Shown piece by piece: positions 15,328-24,134 of a stretch of DNA of 64,000 nucleotides. The DNA comes from Collinsella sp. (GTDB lineage Bacteria; Actinomycetota; Coriobacteriia; Coriobacteriales; Coriobacteriaceae): the NCBI GenBank assembly GCA_019414445.1, contig DXMA01000011.1, positions 20,107-84,106 on the forward strand, written 5' to 3'. Numbering within the stretch: the stretch's first letter is position 1; each line of letters opens with the position of its first letter. Made by a program: the position numbers and the translations under genes. The notes under the pieces are model-generated. The model had not been told where the DNA came from and did not search any database. It worked only from the letters and a program-made list of their open reading frames with translations.

Positions 15328-15470
15328 GCAAAGCTCTCTTTCGGCTACAATGAACAGGTGTCTATAAAAAGTATCAATGTTGATTTGCGTGAGAGCAATG
15401 AACAGCTTTGAGGCGCTGTCGATAAACAAACGTCTGCCGGGCATTGTTGAGCGTTGCAATTGGAGGAGCC

Positions 15471-16031
15471 ATGGAAGCGGGGAAGATCGATCGTCGCCGA
15501 CGCTATACGCTTTCGGTCATACGGGAGGCGTTCTTTGCGCTGCTGGCCGAGGTCGGCTTCGCAAAGATGACGGTGGCGGATATCTGCCGCCGCGCGGATA
15601 TCAACCGCGGTACGTTCTATCTGCATTACGAGGATAAGTTTGCGCTGCTTGATGTGCTTATCGATGAGGCTCTGGCGGCGGCACCTCCGCTCGAGGGGGC
15701 GGAGTCGGGGGCCCTTTGCCAGCGGGCACCGGCAAACGATGACTATTATCTGCTCTACTCGGATGACGACGCGTACGCCCGCGTGGCGCAGCGCGTCATC
15801 GAGCGCGGGGCAGAGCAGGTCGTTCCCCAGATGATGGAGAAGACCGGGCTTTCGCGCGAGTACGCTTATCTGCTCTTTGTCCACAGCGTTCAGGGAAATC
15901 TCGCGGTCAACCGCCTGCTCGGTTGGAGGCGGGGACCCGAGTTCACCCATGCCCAGGAACTGCTCAGCACCTATTCCGAAGGAGGCTTGCGAGCGGTTAC
16001 GACTCGCCATGATTCCTGCAGTTCATCTTGA
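15471..16031 (+). CDS. TetR/AcrR family regulator
   Basis: 186 residues. N-terminal HTH with TVADICRRADINRGTFYLHY, followed by a helical ligand domain of unknown specificity. GGAGGAGCC precedes the ATG, which excludes the frame start 27 bases earlier. Its divergent position makes it the likely repressor of the three-sirtuin operon and of itself. No clear palindrome stands out to my eye in the 143-bp spacer. Confidence 0.9.
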   Translation: MEAGKIDRRRRYTLSVIREAFFALLAEVGFAKMTVADICRRADINRGTFYLHYEDKFALLDVLIDEALAAAPPLEGAESGALCQRAPANDDYYLLYSDDDAYARVAQRVIERGAEQVVPQMMEKTGLSREYAYLLFVHSVQGNLAVNRLLGWRRGPEFTHAQELLSTYSEGGLRAVTTRHDSCSSS

Positions 16032-16077
16032 CTGCGGGTCATTTCAGGCAGGCGGCGCAGCTATGAACAAGAAGATT

Positions 16078-16142
16078 GCATGGCAATCAGCACTAGCGGA
16101 AATGCTTGCTGCCCTTACCAAGAGGAGTGCTGATTGCCATGC
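16078..16142. repeat. 17-bp perfect inverted repeat with 31-nt loop
   Basis: GCATGGCAATCAGCACT (16078-16094) and its exact reverse complement (16126-16142). It lies in the 3' region of the TetR gene; no T-run follows immediately, so it is not a standard terminator. It could be a small mobile repeat or an RNA hairpin. Confidence 0.6.
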
Positions 16143-16193
16143 GTTGATGCTCCCGCGGACAATTCCGTCAGCCACCGCTTGCATCCATTTTGG

Positions 16194-16277
16194 CTAGCTC
16201 TGCATACCGAACATGGCGTTGAAGAGCGTGATCTGCTCCGGGGTGAGCTGTGCAATGCCGTTTTTATCGTTCTGCAT
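16194..16277 (-). CDS. Possible 27-residue small protein
   Basis: ATG at 16275-16277 with AAAGGGA six bases upstream encodes MQNDKNGIAQLTPEQITLFN and seven more residues (AMFGMQS). The composition is protein-like and the ribosome site is good, but there is no family assignment. It might be the tail of a decayed gene. Opposite strand to both neighbours. Confidence 0.3.
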   Translation of the reverse strand: MQNDKNGIAQLTPEQITLFNAMFGMQS

Positions 16278-16448
16278 TGGGTCCCTTTCGCTGGTGTCTC
16301 GTGCAATCGAATGTAGCGCGAGTACATGAATAGGGGCGCATTCCCTCAAGCGCGTATAGAACAATTATTAAACGCAGAAAAATAACTGAAAACAAATTAA
16401 TCCGCGTTAAAATATTGTCAAACAGAAGTTCATGAGGGAAGGTTGCGT

Positions 16449-17738
16449 ATGCGTCGCAAGGCAGACGAGCTCCTTAGGGAATGGCGAGACAGGGCTGATG
16501 GAAAACCTTTGCTGGTCAAAGGCGTGCGCCAGTGTGGCAAGACCTATCTGCTCAGAACGTACGCTCAGGATCTTTTCGAATCGGTTGTCTACGTTAATCT
16601 TGAGAACGACCGGTCGGCGCGAGCGGATTTTTCGGGCGGTCTTGACCCTCATTCGATCGTACGCGCGATCGAGGCTCGTACGGGACAGCGTATCGTGCCT
16701 GGCAAAACCTTACTGTTCATTGACGAGATCCAGGCATGCGAGGAAGCGCTTACTTCCCTTAAATACTTTTGCGAAGATGCTCCCGAGTATTACGTTGCGG
16801 CTGCTGGGTCGCTTCTTGGGGTTGCCATTAACCATCAGTCGTATTCGTTCCCCGTCGGAAAGACCGACTTGATTGAGATGACTCCACTCGATTTCGAGGA
16901 GTTTCTCTGGGCGATGGGATACGATCAGCTGGTCGGCGAGATACGCTCGTCATTCGAGTTAATGAGTCCTCTTGCGCCAAGCCTTCATGAAAAGGCGCTT
17001 GGGCTCTATCGGCAGTATCTTGTTGTTGGCGGAATGCCCGAGGCGGTCCAAACGTACATCGATGATCAGTCAATCATTGATGTGGCCGAAAAGCATCGGA
17101 TTATTCTCGACGGATACTCCGCCGACACTAATAAATATGCTGATGAGCGCTTGAGCGCAAAGACGCGTGCGTGCTTCGATTCCATTCCACAGCAGCTTGC
17201 CAAAGAGAATCGTAAATTTCAATACAAGGTAGTGCGAGCGGGGGGCAATGCGTCTCTCTTTGGAGATGCTCTCGACTGGCTTGTATTGTCGGGTACGGTG
17301 GCGCGCTGCAGCCTAGTCGGGCAGATCGAAAGCCCTTTAGAGGCCTTCGTTAACCCTTCTGCTTTTAAAATCTATCAGGCGGATACAGGGCTGCTCGTCT
17401 CCAAGGCCGGTGCTCAACGCGCCGATATTCTTGCCGGTATCGGCGGCACATTCATGGGTGCACTTACCGAAAACTACGTTGCCCAACAGCTTTCAGCCAT
17501 GGGCTATCCGCTGCATTATTGGACGCGAGATAATCGCGCGGAAATCGACTTTGTAGTAGAAAAGCAGGGATGCTTGTCTGCGATTGAAGTCAAGGCGGGA
17601 GAGAACACAAGATCTCGAAGCCTGTCCTCACTTAAAAAGACCCATCCGGGCGTGCGCCGAATCAGGCTATCGACTAAGCCCTTCGGAATGAATGATGGGC
17701 TGATGTCTGTTCCACTTTATGCGGCATTTTGTCTATAG
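16449..17738 (+). CDS. AAA_14/DUF4143 family ATPase
   Basis: 429 residues. Walker A GVRQCGKT (25-32), Walker B LLFIDEIQACEEAL near 90-103, and the DUF4143 region with GMPEAV, FKIYQADTGLL and MGALTENYVAQQLS. The C-terminus RAEIDFVVEKQGCLSAIEVK matches the PD-(D/E)xK-like pattern of this group. These ATPases are widespread in gut bacteria and have no agreed function. ATG follows a GGGAAGG site; a TTG six bases earlier is possible. Leader DNA (16340-16440) is AT-rich. Confidence 0.9.
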   Translation: MRRKADELLREWRDRADGKPLLVKGVRQCGKTYLLRTYAQDLFESVVYVNLENDRSARADFSGGLDPHSIVRAIEARTGQRIVPGKTLLFIDEIQACEEALTSLKYFCEDAPEYYVAAAGSLLGVAINHQSYSFPVGKTDLIEMTPLDFEEFLWAMGYDQLVGEIRSSFELMSPLAPSLHEKALGLYRQYLVVGGMPEAVQTYIDDQSIIDVAEKHRIILDGYSADTNKYADERLSAKTRACFDSIPQQLAKENRKFQYKVVRAGGNASLFGDALDWLVLSGTVARCSLVGQIESPLEAFVNPSAFKIYQADTGLLVSKAGAQRADILAGIGGTFMGALTENYVAQQLSAMGYPLHYWTRDNRAEIDFVVEKQGCLSAIEVKAGENTRSRSLSSLKKTHPGVRRIRLSTKPFGMNDGLMSVPLYAAFCL

Positions 17739-17760
17739 GGATGATGCTGCTGTAATGCAT

Positions 17761-17797
17761 GGGGCCCGGAGTGCGATGTTGCTGCGCTCCGGGCCCC
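17761..17797. terminator. Hairpin between convergent genes
   Basis: GGGGCCCGGAG (17761-17771) pairs with CTCCGGGCCCC (17787-17797). It lies between the convergent DUF4143 and topoisomerase A genes, so it likely serves both. Confidence 0.6.
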
Positions 17798-17836
17798 GCT
17801 GCTTAGTTAAACCATGACGGTTTGGTCGCCGTTGTT

Positions 17837-20077
17837 TTAGTCAAACAAGCTCGGCATGTCGTTTTCCTTCATGAGCGCACCGGCAGAGGGGAGGCTCTGT
17901 GCGGTGAACTTCTCGGCCGAGACACCGGCGCCAAGAATCTCCTCGGTCGTGCCGACGGTGGTGACCGAGCGGCCTTTCTTGGCCGTGAAAGCCTGGACGC
18001 CCTGCGTGTTGGTGGTCGTCTTGGTCTTGAGCAGCGACGTGTTGAAGTTCATCAGGCGGTAGTCGCTCGAGACCAGCGCGAGGTCGCGGTCTTCCTTGAG
18101 CACCTGCGCATACAGCAGCTTGCTGCCGCCGTAGATGGCGTTCTTGAGGCGCTTGCGGTTGGTCTTGGTGACGTATCCGGAAAGTGCGACGCGCACCACG
18201 CGGCCGTTCTCAAAGACGAACAGCACATCGGCCTTGTAATCCTCGGGGTCGATGACCCAGATGACGCTCTCGTCGGGTTCCATCTCAAGATCGGTCGGCA
18301 GGTACGAGCCCAGCTGGGCCGACTTGGTGTCCTCAAACGCCGCAACCTTGCACTTGTACACCTGGCTCTTATTGGTAAAGACCAGCAGCTCGTGGGTGTT
18401 GGAGGACGGGAACTCGATAAAGGGTTTGTCGCCGTCCTTGTACTTGAGCGTGGTCGCCTTCTTGAGCACGCGGTCCGTCATCTTCTTAAGATAGCCATCG
18501 CGCGAGAGCATGATGGTGACCGGGTACTCCTCGACCTCGGGCTCCAGGCTCACCTCGATAACCTCATGGGGCTCGATCCTGCCCGTGCGGCGCGGCATCA
18601 CGTACTTCTTGTTGACCGCTGCCAGCTCGTCGCTGATGACTTTCTTGATGTTCTCCTCGCTGGAGAGGATCTCCTCAAGCTCGGCAATCTCGCCCTCAAG
18701 CTTGGCAATGTCCTTGGTGCGGTTGAGGATGTACTCCTCGTTGATGTTGCGGAGCTTGAGCTCGGCAACAAACTCGGCCTGGGTCTCGTCGATGTCGAAA
18801 CCCTTCATAAGGTTGGGCACGACCTCGGCCTCGAGCTTGGTGCCGCGGATGATGGCGATCGCCTTGTCGATGTCGAGCAGAATTGCCTCGAGGCCGTGCA
18901 GCAGGTGCAGACGCTCGGACTTTTTGCCCAGGTCAAAGTTAATGCGGCGACGCGTGGACTCAATACGCCACTTGACCCACTCGTGCAGGATCTGGCGCAC
19001 ACCCATAACGCGAGGGTAACCATCGACCAGCACATTGAAGTTGCACGAGAACGAATCCTGCAGCGTGGTCGAGCGATAGAGCTTGGCCATGAGCTTGTCG
19101 GGGTCGACGCCGCGCTTAAGATCGATGGCGATACGCAGGCCCGAAAGGTCGGTCTCGTCACGGATGTCGGCGATCTCTTTGACCTTGCCCTCCTTGGAGA
19201 GCTTGACGATGCGCTCGATGATGACATCGGTTTTGGTGGTGTAGGGGATCTCGTAGACCTCGATGATGCGCTCTTCGGGAATCCAGCGCCAGCGGGAGCG
19301 GATCTGGAAGCTGCCAAGGCCGGTCTCGATTATCTTTTCCATCTCCTCGCGGCGGTAGATAATTTCGCCGCCGGTCGAGAAGTCGGGCATGGGCATGTAC
19401 TCGAGCAGGTCGCAGTCGGGATCCTGCAGGTAGTGCATCGTGGCGGTGCAGACCTCGTTGAGGTTGAAACCGCAGATGTCGGACGCCATGGCGACGCCGA
19501 TGCCCTTATTGGCCGAGACAAGGATGTTGGGGAACGTGGTGGGCAGCAGGCGCGGCTCCTTCATGGCGCCGTCGTAGCTGTCGACGAAGTCGACCGGGTC
19601 CTTGTCGATGTCCTTGAAGATCTCGGCGCTAATGGGGGAGAGCTTTGCCTCGGTATAGCGCGAGGCGGCGTAGCTCAGGTCGCCCGAATAGTACTTGCCA
19701 AAGTTGCCCTTCGACTCCACGAAGGGGGCGAGCAACGCCTCGTTGCCGGTGGCCAGGCGCACCATCGTCTCGTAGATCGCGGCGTCGCCGTGCGGGTTGA
19801 GCTTCATGGTCTGGCCCACGATGTTGGCGCTCTTCTGGCGCTCGCCCTTGAGCAGACCCATCTTGTACATGGTGTAGAGCAGCTTGCGGTGCGAGGGCTT
19901 AAAGCCGTCAATCTCGGGGAACGCACGCGAGACGTTGACGCTCATAGCGTAGGGCATGTAGTTGACCTCGAGCGTCTGCGTGATCGGCTGATCGGTGACC
20001 TCGGAGTGCAGGCCGATGACGTTCTCGGCGTTGACCTGCTTTTTCTTGGGCTGGTTCTTCGTCTTCTTCTTTGCCAC
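17837..20077 (-). CDS. parC: Type IIA topoisomerase subunit A (topo IV-like)
   Basis: 746 residues. Breakage-reunion domain: NYMPYAMSVNVSRAFPEIDG, SHRKLLYTMYKMGL, and the catalytic tyrosine at Tyr141 in AASRYTEAKLSP. A coiled coil follows (RTKDIAKLEGEIAELEEILS), then a shortened beta-pinwheel with no GyrA-box, so it fits a decatenase-type paralogue rather than gyrase. Cuts and rejoins both strands with the ParE-like partner encoded immediately upstream (45 bp gap, same strand). A second, standard gyrase pair is expected elsewhere on the chromosome. Confidence 0.85.
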   Translation of the reverse strand: MAKKKTKNQPKKKQVNAENVIGLHSEVTDQPITQTLEVNYMPYAMSVNVSRAFPEIDGFKPSHRKLLYTMYKMGLLKGERQKSANIVGQTMKLNPHGDAAIYETMVRLATGNEALLAPFVESKGNFGKYYSGDLSYAASRYTEAKLSPISAEIFKDIDKDPVDFVDSYDGAMKEPRLLPTTFPNILVSANKGIGVAMASDICGFNLNEVCTATMHYLQDPDCDLLEYMPMPDFSTGGEIIYRREEMEKIIETGLGSFQIRSRWRWIPEERIIEVYEIPYTTKTDVIIERIVKLSKEGKVKEIADIRDETDLSGLRIAIDLKRGVDPDKLMAKLYRSTTLQDSFSCNFNVLVDGYPRVMGVRQILHEWVKWRIESTRRRINFDLGKKSERLHLLHGLEAILLDIDKAIAIIRGTKLEAEVVPNLMKGFDIDETQAEFVAELKLRNINEEYILNRTKDIAKLEGEIAELEEILSSEENIKKVISDELAAVNKKYVMPRRTGRIEPHEVIEVSLEPEVEEYPVTIMLSRDGYLKKMTDRVLKKATTLKYKDGDKPFIEFPSSNTHELLVFTNKSQVYKCKVAAFEDTKSAQLGSYLPTDLEMEPDESVIWVIDPEDYKADVLFVFENGRVVRVALSGYVTKTNRKRLKNAIYGGSKLLYAQVLKEDRDLALVSSDYRLMNFNTSLLKTKTTTNTQGVQAFTAKKGRSVTTVGTTEEILGAGVSAEKFTAQSLPSAGALMKENDMPSLFD

Positions 20078-20122
20078 GATTTCCTCTTGAACTTCTTATG
20101 GGCCGTCGTTATCGATTTGCTG

Positions 20123-22120
20123 CTACTGCAGGTCCAGCTGGTCCAGGTATTCCTTGCCGTGCTCGGAGATGTGACGCTTGCGGCCCGTCTCGTCGTTGCC
20201 CAGCAACAGGTTGAACATGGTCTCCATCTTGGTGACGTCCTCGGGTTCTACCTTGATCAGGCGGCGCGTCTCGGGGTTCATGGTGGTGAGCCACATCATG
20301 TCCGGATCGTTCTCACCAAGACCCTTGGAGCGGTTGATGGAGCACTTCTGGTCGCCAATCTCCTTGAGGATCCCGTTCTTCTCGAGCTCGGTGTAGGCAA
20401 AGTAGGTCTTCTCTTTGCAGTTGATCTCGTAGAGCGGCGACTCGGCGATATACACGTAGCCCTCGTCGATAAGCGTGGGCACCAGGCGATAGAGCATGGT
20501 GAGCACAAGCGTGCGGATGTGATAACCGTCGACGTCGGCGTCCGTACAGATAATGACCTTGTTCCAGTTGAGATTATCCAGGTCAAAAGCACCGAGGTTC
20601 TTGATGCGCTTGTCCTTGATCTCTACGCCGCAGCCCAGCACGCGCATGAGGTCCATGATGATGTCGGACTTAAAGATGCGCGGGTAGTCCTCCTTCAGGC
20701 AGTTGAGGATCTTACCGCGAACGGGCATAACGCCCTGGAACTCGGCATCGCGCGAGGTGCGGATGGCGCCTGCTGCCGAGTCGCCCTCTACGATGTAGAT
20801 CTCGCGACGGTCCTTGTCTTTGGAGCGGCAGTCGATGAACTTCTGCACGCGGTTGGCCATGTCGGTCTTCTGTTGCAGATTGGTCTTGATGCTCTGGCGC
20901 GTCTTCTCGGCGTTCTCGCGCGAGCGCTTGTTGATGAGCACCTGCTCCATGATCTTGTTGGCGGCGTCTTTGTTCTCGATCAGATAGGTCGAGAGGCGCT
21001 CCTTAAAGAATGCCGTCATCGCCTGCTGGATAAAGCGGTTATTGATGGCCTTCTTAGTCTGGTTTTCGTAGGACGTCTGGGTGGAGAAGCAGTTGGTCAC
21101 CAGCACCAGACAGTCCTGGACGTCCTGCCACTTAATGCCGCTCTCGTTTTTGTTGTACTTGCCCTGTTGCTTGATGTAGGCATCGATGGCGCTGGTCAGA
21201 GCACTACGGGCGGCCTTTTCGGGCGAACCGCCGTTCTCGAGCCATGACGAGTTGTGGTAGTACTCCTGCATCATGAAGGTGCGCGAGAAGCACATGCACG
21301 CGGTGATCTTGACGTTGTAGTCGGGCAGGTCCTCGCGGTCGCGACCGCGGCGGTCGGCCTCGATAAAGAAGGGCTCGGTGAGGTAGTCGGCACCGACCTT
21401 CTCGAGCACATAGTCCTCGATGCCCTTGGGGTAGCAAAAGTCCTCTTCGGAAAACTCGCCATCGTCGCCCTCGATGCGCAGGCGGAAGGTAACGTTGGCG
21501 TTGACCACGGCCTGGCGGCGCATGGTCTCGCGATACCAATCGTGGGGGATGCTGATGGAGGTGAAGACCTCAAGATCGGGGCGCCACTTGATGGTGGTGC
21601 CGGTGCGGTTCTCGTCGCTGGGCTCAATCTCGAGCGCCTTCTTTTTGGCGCCGACGACCTTACCCTTCTTAAAGTGCAGAGAGTATTTGTTACCGTCACG
21701 CCAAACCGTGACGTCCATGTACTCAGAAGCGTACTGGGTCGCGCAGGAGCCCAGGCCGTTGGTGCCGAGCGAGAAGTCGTAGTCGCCGCCCTGGTTGTTG
21801 TTGTATTTGCCGCCGGCGTAGAGCTCGCAAAAGACGAGTTCCCAGTTAAAGCGCTTCTCGGAAGGGTTCCAGTCGAGCGGGCAGCCGCGGCCGTTGTCCT
21901 CTACCTGGATAGAGCCATCGCGAAAGGCGGTGAGGGTGATGAGCTTGCCGTAGCCCTGGCGTGCTTCGTCAACGGCGTTGGACAGGATCTCGAAGGCGGC
22001 ATGCGCGCAACCATCGAGTCCGTCCGAGCCAAAGATGACGGCGGGGCGCAGGCGTACGCGCTCCTCGTCCTTGAGCTGGCGGATACTGTCGTTACCATAG
22101 TTTGCGGTGTTTTTTGCCAT
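20123..22120 (-). CDS. parE: Type IIA topoisomerase subunit B (topo IV-like)
   Basis: 665 residues. GHKL ATPase: EILSNAVDEARQGYG, VEDNGRGCPLDW and GTNGLGSCATQYAS. TOPRIM: EGDSAAGAIRTSRD, MPVRGKILN and CTDADVDGYHIRTL. The usual EGDSAGG reads EGDSAAG here, showing it is a divergent paralogue; the metal-binding DADVD is intact. Supplies ATP-driven strand passage with the adjacent A subunit. The gene name follows partner order and is not phylogenetically tested. Confidence 0.85.
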   Translation of the reverse strand: MAKNTANYGNDSIRQLKDEERVRLRPAVIFGSDGLDGCAHAAFEILSNAVDEARQGYGKLITLTAFRDGSIQVEDNGRGCPLDWNPSEKRFNWELVFCELYAGGKYNNNQGGDYDFSLGTNGLGSCATQYASEYMDVTVWRDGNKYSLHFKKGKVVGAKKKALEIEPSDENRTGTTIKWRPDLEVFTSISIPHDWYRETMRRQAVVNANVTFRLRIEGDDGEFSEEDFCYPKGIEDYVLEKVGADYLTEPFFIEADRRGRDREDLPDYNVKITACMCFSRTFMMQEYYHNSSWLENGGSPEKAARSALTSAIDAYIKQQGKYNKNESGIKWQDVQDCLVLVTNCFSTQTSYENQTKKAINNRFIQQAMTAFFKERLSTYLIENKDAANKIMEQVLINKRSRENAEKTRQSIKTNLQQKTDMANRVQKFIDCRSKDKDRREIYIVEGDSAAGAIRTSRDAEFQGVMPVRGKILNCLKEDYPRIFKSDIIMDLMRVLGCGVEIKDKRIKNLGAFDLDNLNWNKVIICTDADVDGYHIRTLVLTMLYRLVPTLIDEGYVYIAESPLYEINCKEKTYFAYTELEKNGILKEIGDQKCSINRSKGLGENDPDMMWLTTMNPETRRLIKVEPEDVTKMETMFNLLLGNDETGRKRHISEHGKEYLDQLDLQ

Positions 22121-22273
22121 ACTCGCTCTCTCGGTGCTCCTTTTGCTGCGTTTAAGTCATATAGATAGTCAAGGTAGCATAGCCCAGGCCGTGGGCGATT
22201 CCAACCAACACGAATTCCATCGAACAATAGTTCGATTAGATAATGGATGCTTGGGATGCGGGTGGGGTCTGTC

Positions 22274-23656
22274 CTATTCAAACATCTGCGGCAGGTCGAT
22301 GAAGACGGTTCGATCGCTTTCGTCAGCTTCGAAGCCCGAACGGGAGAAGAATCCGTAGCGATGGCATTTGAGCCCCGTTGCCTCGACTTGGGTGATTTCC
22401 TCGTCGACCATTTTTTGCGTGACGGGGGATTTGCGGAACTTTGCTTCGTAGAATGCGTAGCCCTCGGGGTCTTGCGTTACCACATCGAATTCGCCGCTCG
22501 TTTTGTTTGCGGGATCGTCGTACCAGTACTTGCCTATGGCATCGAAAGCCGGTTCGATCTTGCCAGTCCTGTTTTGCCGTACGAGGTATTGACGGCAGAT
22601 CTCCTCGAACATATGTGGAGTGTAGTTTTCCTCGAAGTCTTGGGAGACGTGACGATCATAGAAGACTTCCGGGTCGAGCAGCTGACGCGCAGAAGCATTG
22701 CGGAAGACGTAGCGATAGTAAAAGAGCGAAAGTGGGTCCACCACAAAGTAGCCAGACTTGCGCTTATTCGTAGGGTCGTTGATGGGTGCACGCTTTTGGA
22801 CGATTTCGAGTGACATGAGCTTGTCGAGTACGTCTGCCATGGCCGGACCGCTCGAGACGTGCGACTGTGCCAGCACGTCCCCCCAACGGGAGTAACCTTG
22901 TGCGAGAGCCCCGAAAACTTCGTTGGCGTTGGTCATCTTCGAGATCTCGGCGTTGAGATAGGACGGTACTTCGCTTTCTAAGCGGGCGCCAGGTTCTGTG
23001 ACGAGTTCGATGATATTGTCGCGTACGCTTTGGGACTGATCGATGAGGCGATTGTAAAAGGGGATGCCGCCAAAAACGCTATAGAGCCGCACCTTGTCCT
23101 CGGGTGAGAACGCGGGATAGAACTTTGCAGCGTCAAAGTAATCCATGGGCTTAAGCTCAAGCGCGAGATCAATTCGCCCGTAGAGGGGGCTTTCATGCTC
23201 GATGAGAGATTTCATAATCTCAACATAGGAGCCGCACAGGACAATGTTTAAACGTGAGTCTTCCCTGTGAGCGTCGATTGAGGTCTGGAGAATGCTGTCT
23301 AAGCCTTTAACCGCATCTCTCAAGTAGGGGTATTCGTCGAGAACGAGGGTAATGTTCTTGTCTTTGGCTTGGGCAAACAGAAATTCGATGAGCTCGCGGA
23401 TGCCCGTGAAGGCGAGCGGAGGAAAGCTTAGCGCTTCAGCAGCAAGGGCGGACAGACTCTCGAGGTTGTCTGCCTCGGAGGTTTGGCGGCACTCGTAATA
23501 GATCGTTGCGACGTCCGATAAATCGGTTAGCGCCTGCTTGATGAGCTCACTTTTGCCGACGCGACGCCTTCCGTAAATGAGAACATTGCGCTGCTCGGGC
23601 GCATTGAGTGTTTTCTTAATACGGGCGAGTTCAAGCTCCCTGCCAATGAATTCCAC
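22274..23656 (-). CDS. Archaeal-type AAA ATPase with DUF234/nuclease-like C-terminus
   Basis: 460 residues, GTG start with AAGGA upstream. Walker A IYGRRRVGKSELI (27-39), Walker B ITLVLDEYPYL; a winged-helix-like segment near 250-290 (LAQGYSRWGDVLAQSHVSSG); C-terminal GEFDVVTQ ... AFYEAKFR fits a PD-(D/E)xK-like site. Function unknown for the family. Four copies of an 18-bp dyad (23659-23760) cover the start codon and upstream DNA, so the protein may regulate itself through its winged helix. Confidence 0.85.
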   Translation of the reverse strand: MEFIGRELELARIKKTLNAPEQRNVLIYGRRRVGKSELIKQALTDLSDVATIYYECRQTSEADNLESLSALAAEALSFPPLAFTGIRELIEFLFAQAKDKNITLVLDEYPYLRDAVKGLDSILQTSIDAHREDSRLNIVLCGSYVEIMKSLIEHESPLYGRIDLALELKPMDYFDAAKFYPAFSPEDKVRLYSVFGGIPFYNRLIDQSQSVRDNIIELVTEPGARLESEVPSYLNAEISKMTNANEVFGALAQGYSRWGDVLAQSHVSSGPAMADVLDKLMSLEIVQKRAPINDPTNKRKSGYFVVDPLSLFYYRYVFRNASARQLLDPEVFYDRHVSQDFEENYTPHMFEEICRQYLVRQNRTGKIEPAFDAIGKYWYDDPANKTSGEFDVVTQDPEGYAFYEAKFRKSPVTQKMVDEEITQVEATGLKCHRYGFFSRSGFEADESDRTVFIDLPQMFE

Positions 23657-23658
23657 TT

Positions 23659-23760
23659 ACTCGGTTCCTTCCGACTCGGTTTTGTCCGAGTTAATTGTAT
23701 CGCATGAACAAGTTTATGCTCGAGTTTACTCGGACAAAACCGAGTCGGTTCTGTCCGAGT
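23659..23760. promoter_or_regulatory. Array of four ACTCGG-N6-CCGAGT operators
   Basis: Perfect dyads at 23674-23691 and 23728-23745; imperfect ones at 23659-23676 and 23743-23760. Each is 18 bp with arms ACTCGG/CCGAGT. They flank the presumed promoter of the leftward ATPase gene and the start of a small rightward gene. Confidence 0.7.
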
Positions 23761-23795
23761 AAGTTTGAATAGCGAATCGAAATTGTTATGTCCAC

Positions 23796-24044
23796 ATGGC
23801 GATGGCGAACATGGTTTCCATAAGCGCCGCGTTCGCGCTTGTTATTGCCGCAATGCGCTGTGTCGCTGAGGCGCAGATCGTACCGCTCGAAAGCGTCTTT
23901 TGGTTGGCGAACCTGGCCACGGGCGTGTTCTGCGGTGCGACGATTTTCGCAGCCACGTTTGCTGTCCTGTGTGCAACGTTTTTCACGGCGAAAAGACGCC
24001 GTGCCAAGCTCGAGGCAGAACTCGACTCCTCAGACGACATCTAA
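23796..24044 (+). CDS. Small two-helix membrane protein
   Basis: 82 residues with two hydrophobic stretches (about 5-20 and 30-62) and a charged tail KRRRAKLEAELDSSDD. No family recognised and no clear ribosome site; three ATGs occur within the first six codons. A good terminator directly follows, which supports a real transcript. Confidence 0.5.
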   Translation: MAMANMVSISAAFALVIAAMRCVAEAQIVPLESVFWLANLATGVFCGATIFAATFAVLCATFFTAKRRRAKLEAELDSSDDI

Positions 24045-24049
24045 TGCGC

Positions 24050-24087
24050 AATGGGCCGGCTCTGGGTATCCAGAACCAGCCCATTTT
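24050..24087 (+). terminator. Intrinsic terminator
   Basis: AATGGGCCGGCTCTGG pairs with CCAGAACCAGCCCATT around loop GTAT with two mismatches; a short T-run follows. Confidence 0.7.
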
Positions 24088-24134
24088 GATGTTCGATTAG
24101 CCGAGTCGGCGCCTCTCACAAAAGTAAGTAGGAG

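Noticed and set aside
16063..16197. 44-codon frame starting MNKKIAWQ
   Set aside because: It runs through both arms of the 17-bp inverted repeat, so the reading frame is probably a by-product of the repeat; no ribosome site.
17822..21247. 1141-codon open frame on the plus strand
   Set aside because: It is the antisense shadow of the two topoisomerase genes: valine/leucine-rich translation, no domain, no ribosome site, and both genes on the other strand have clear catalytic motifs.
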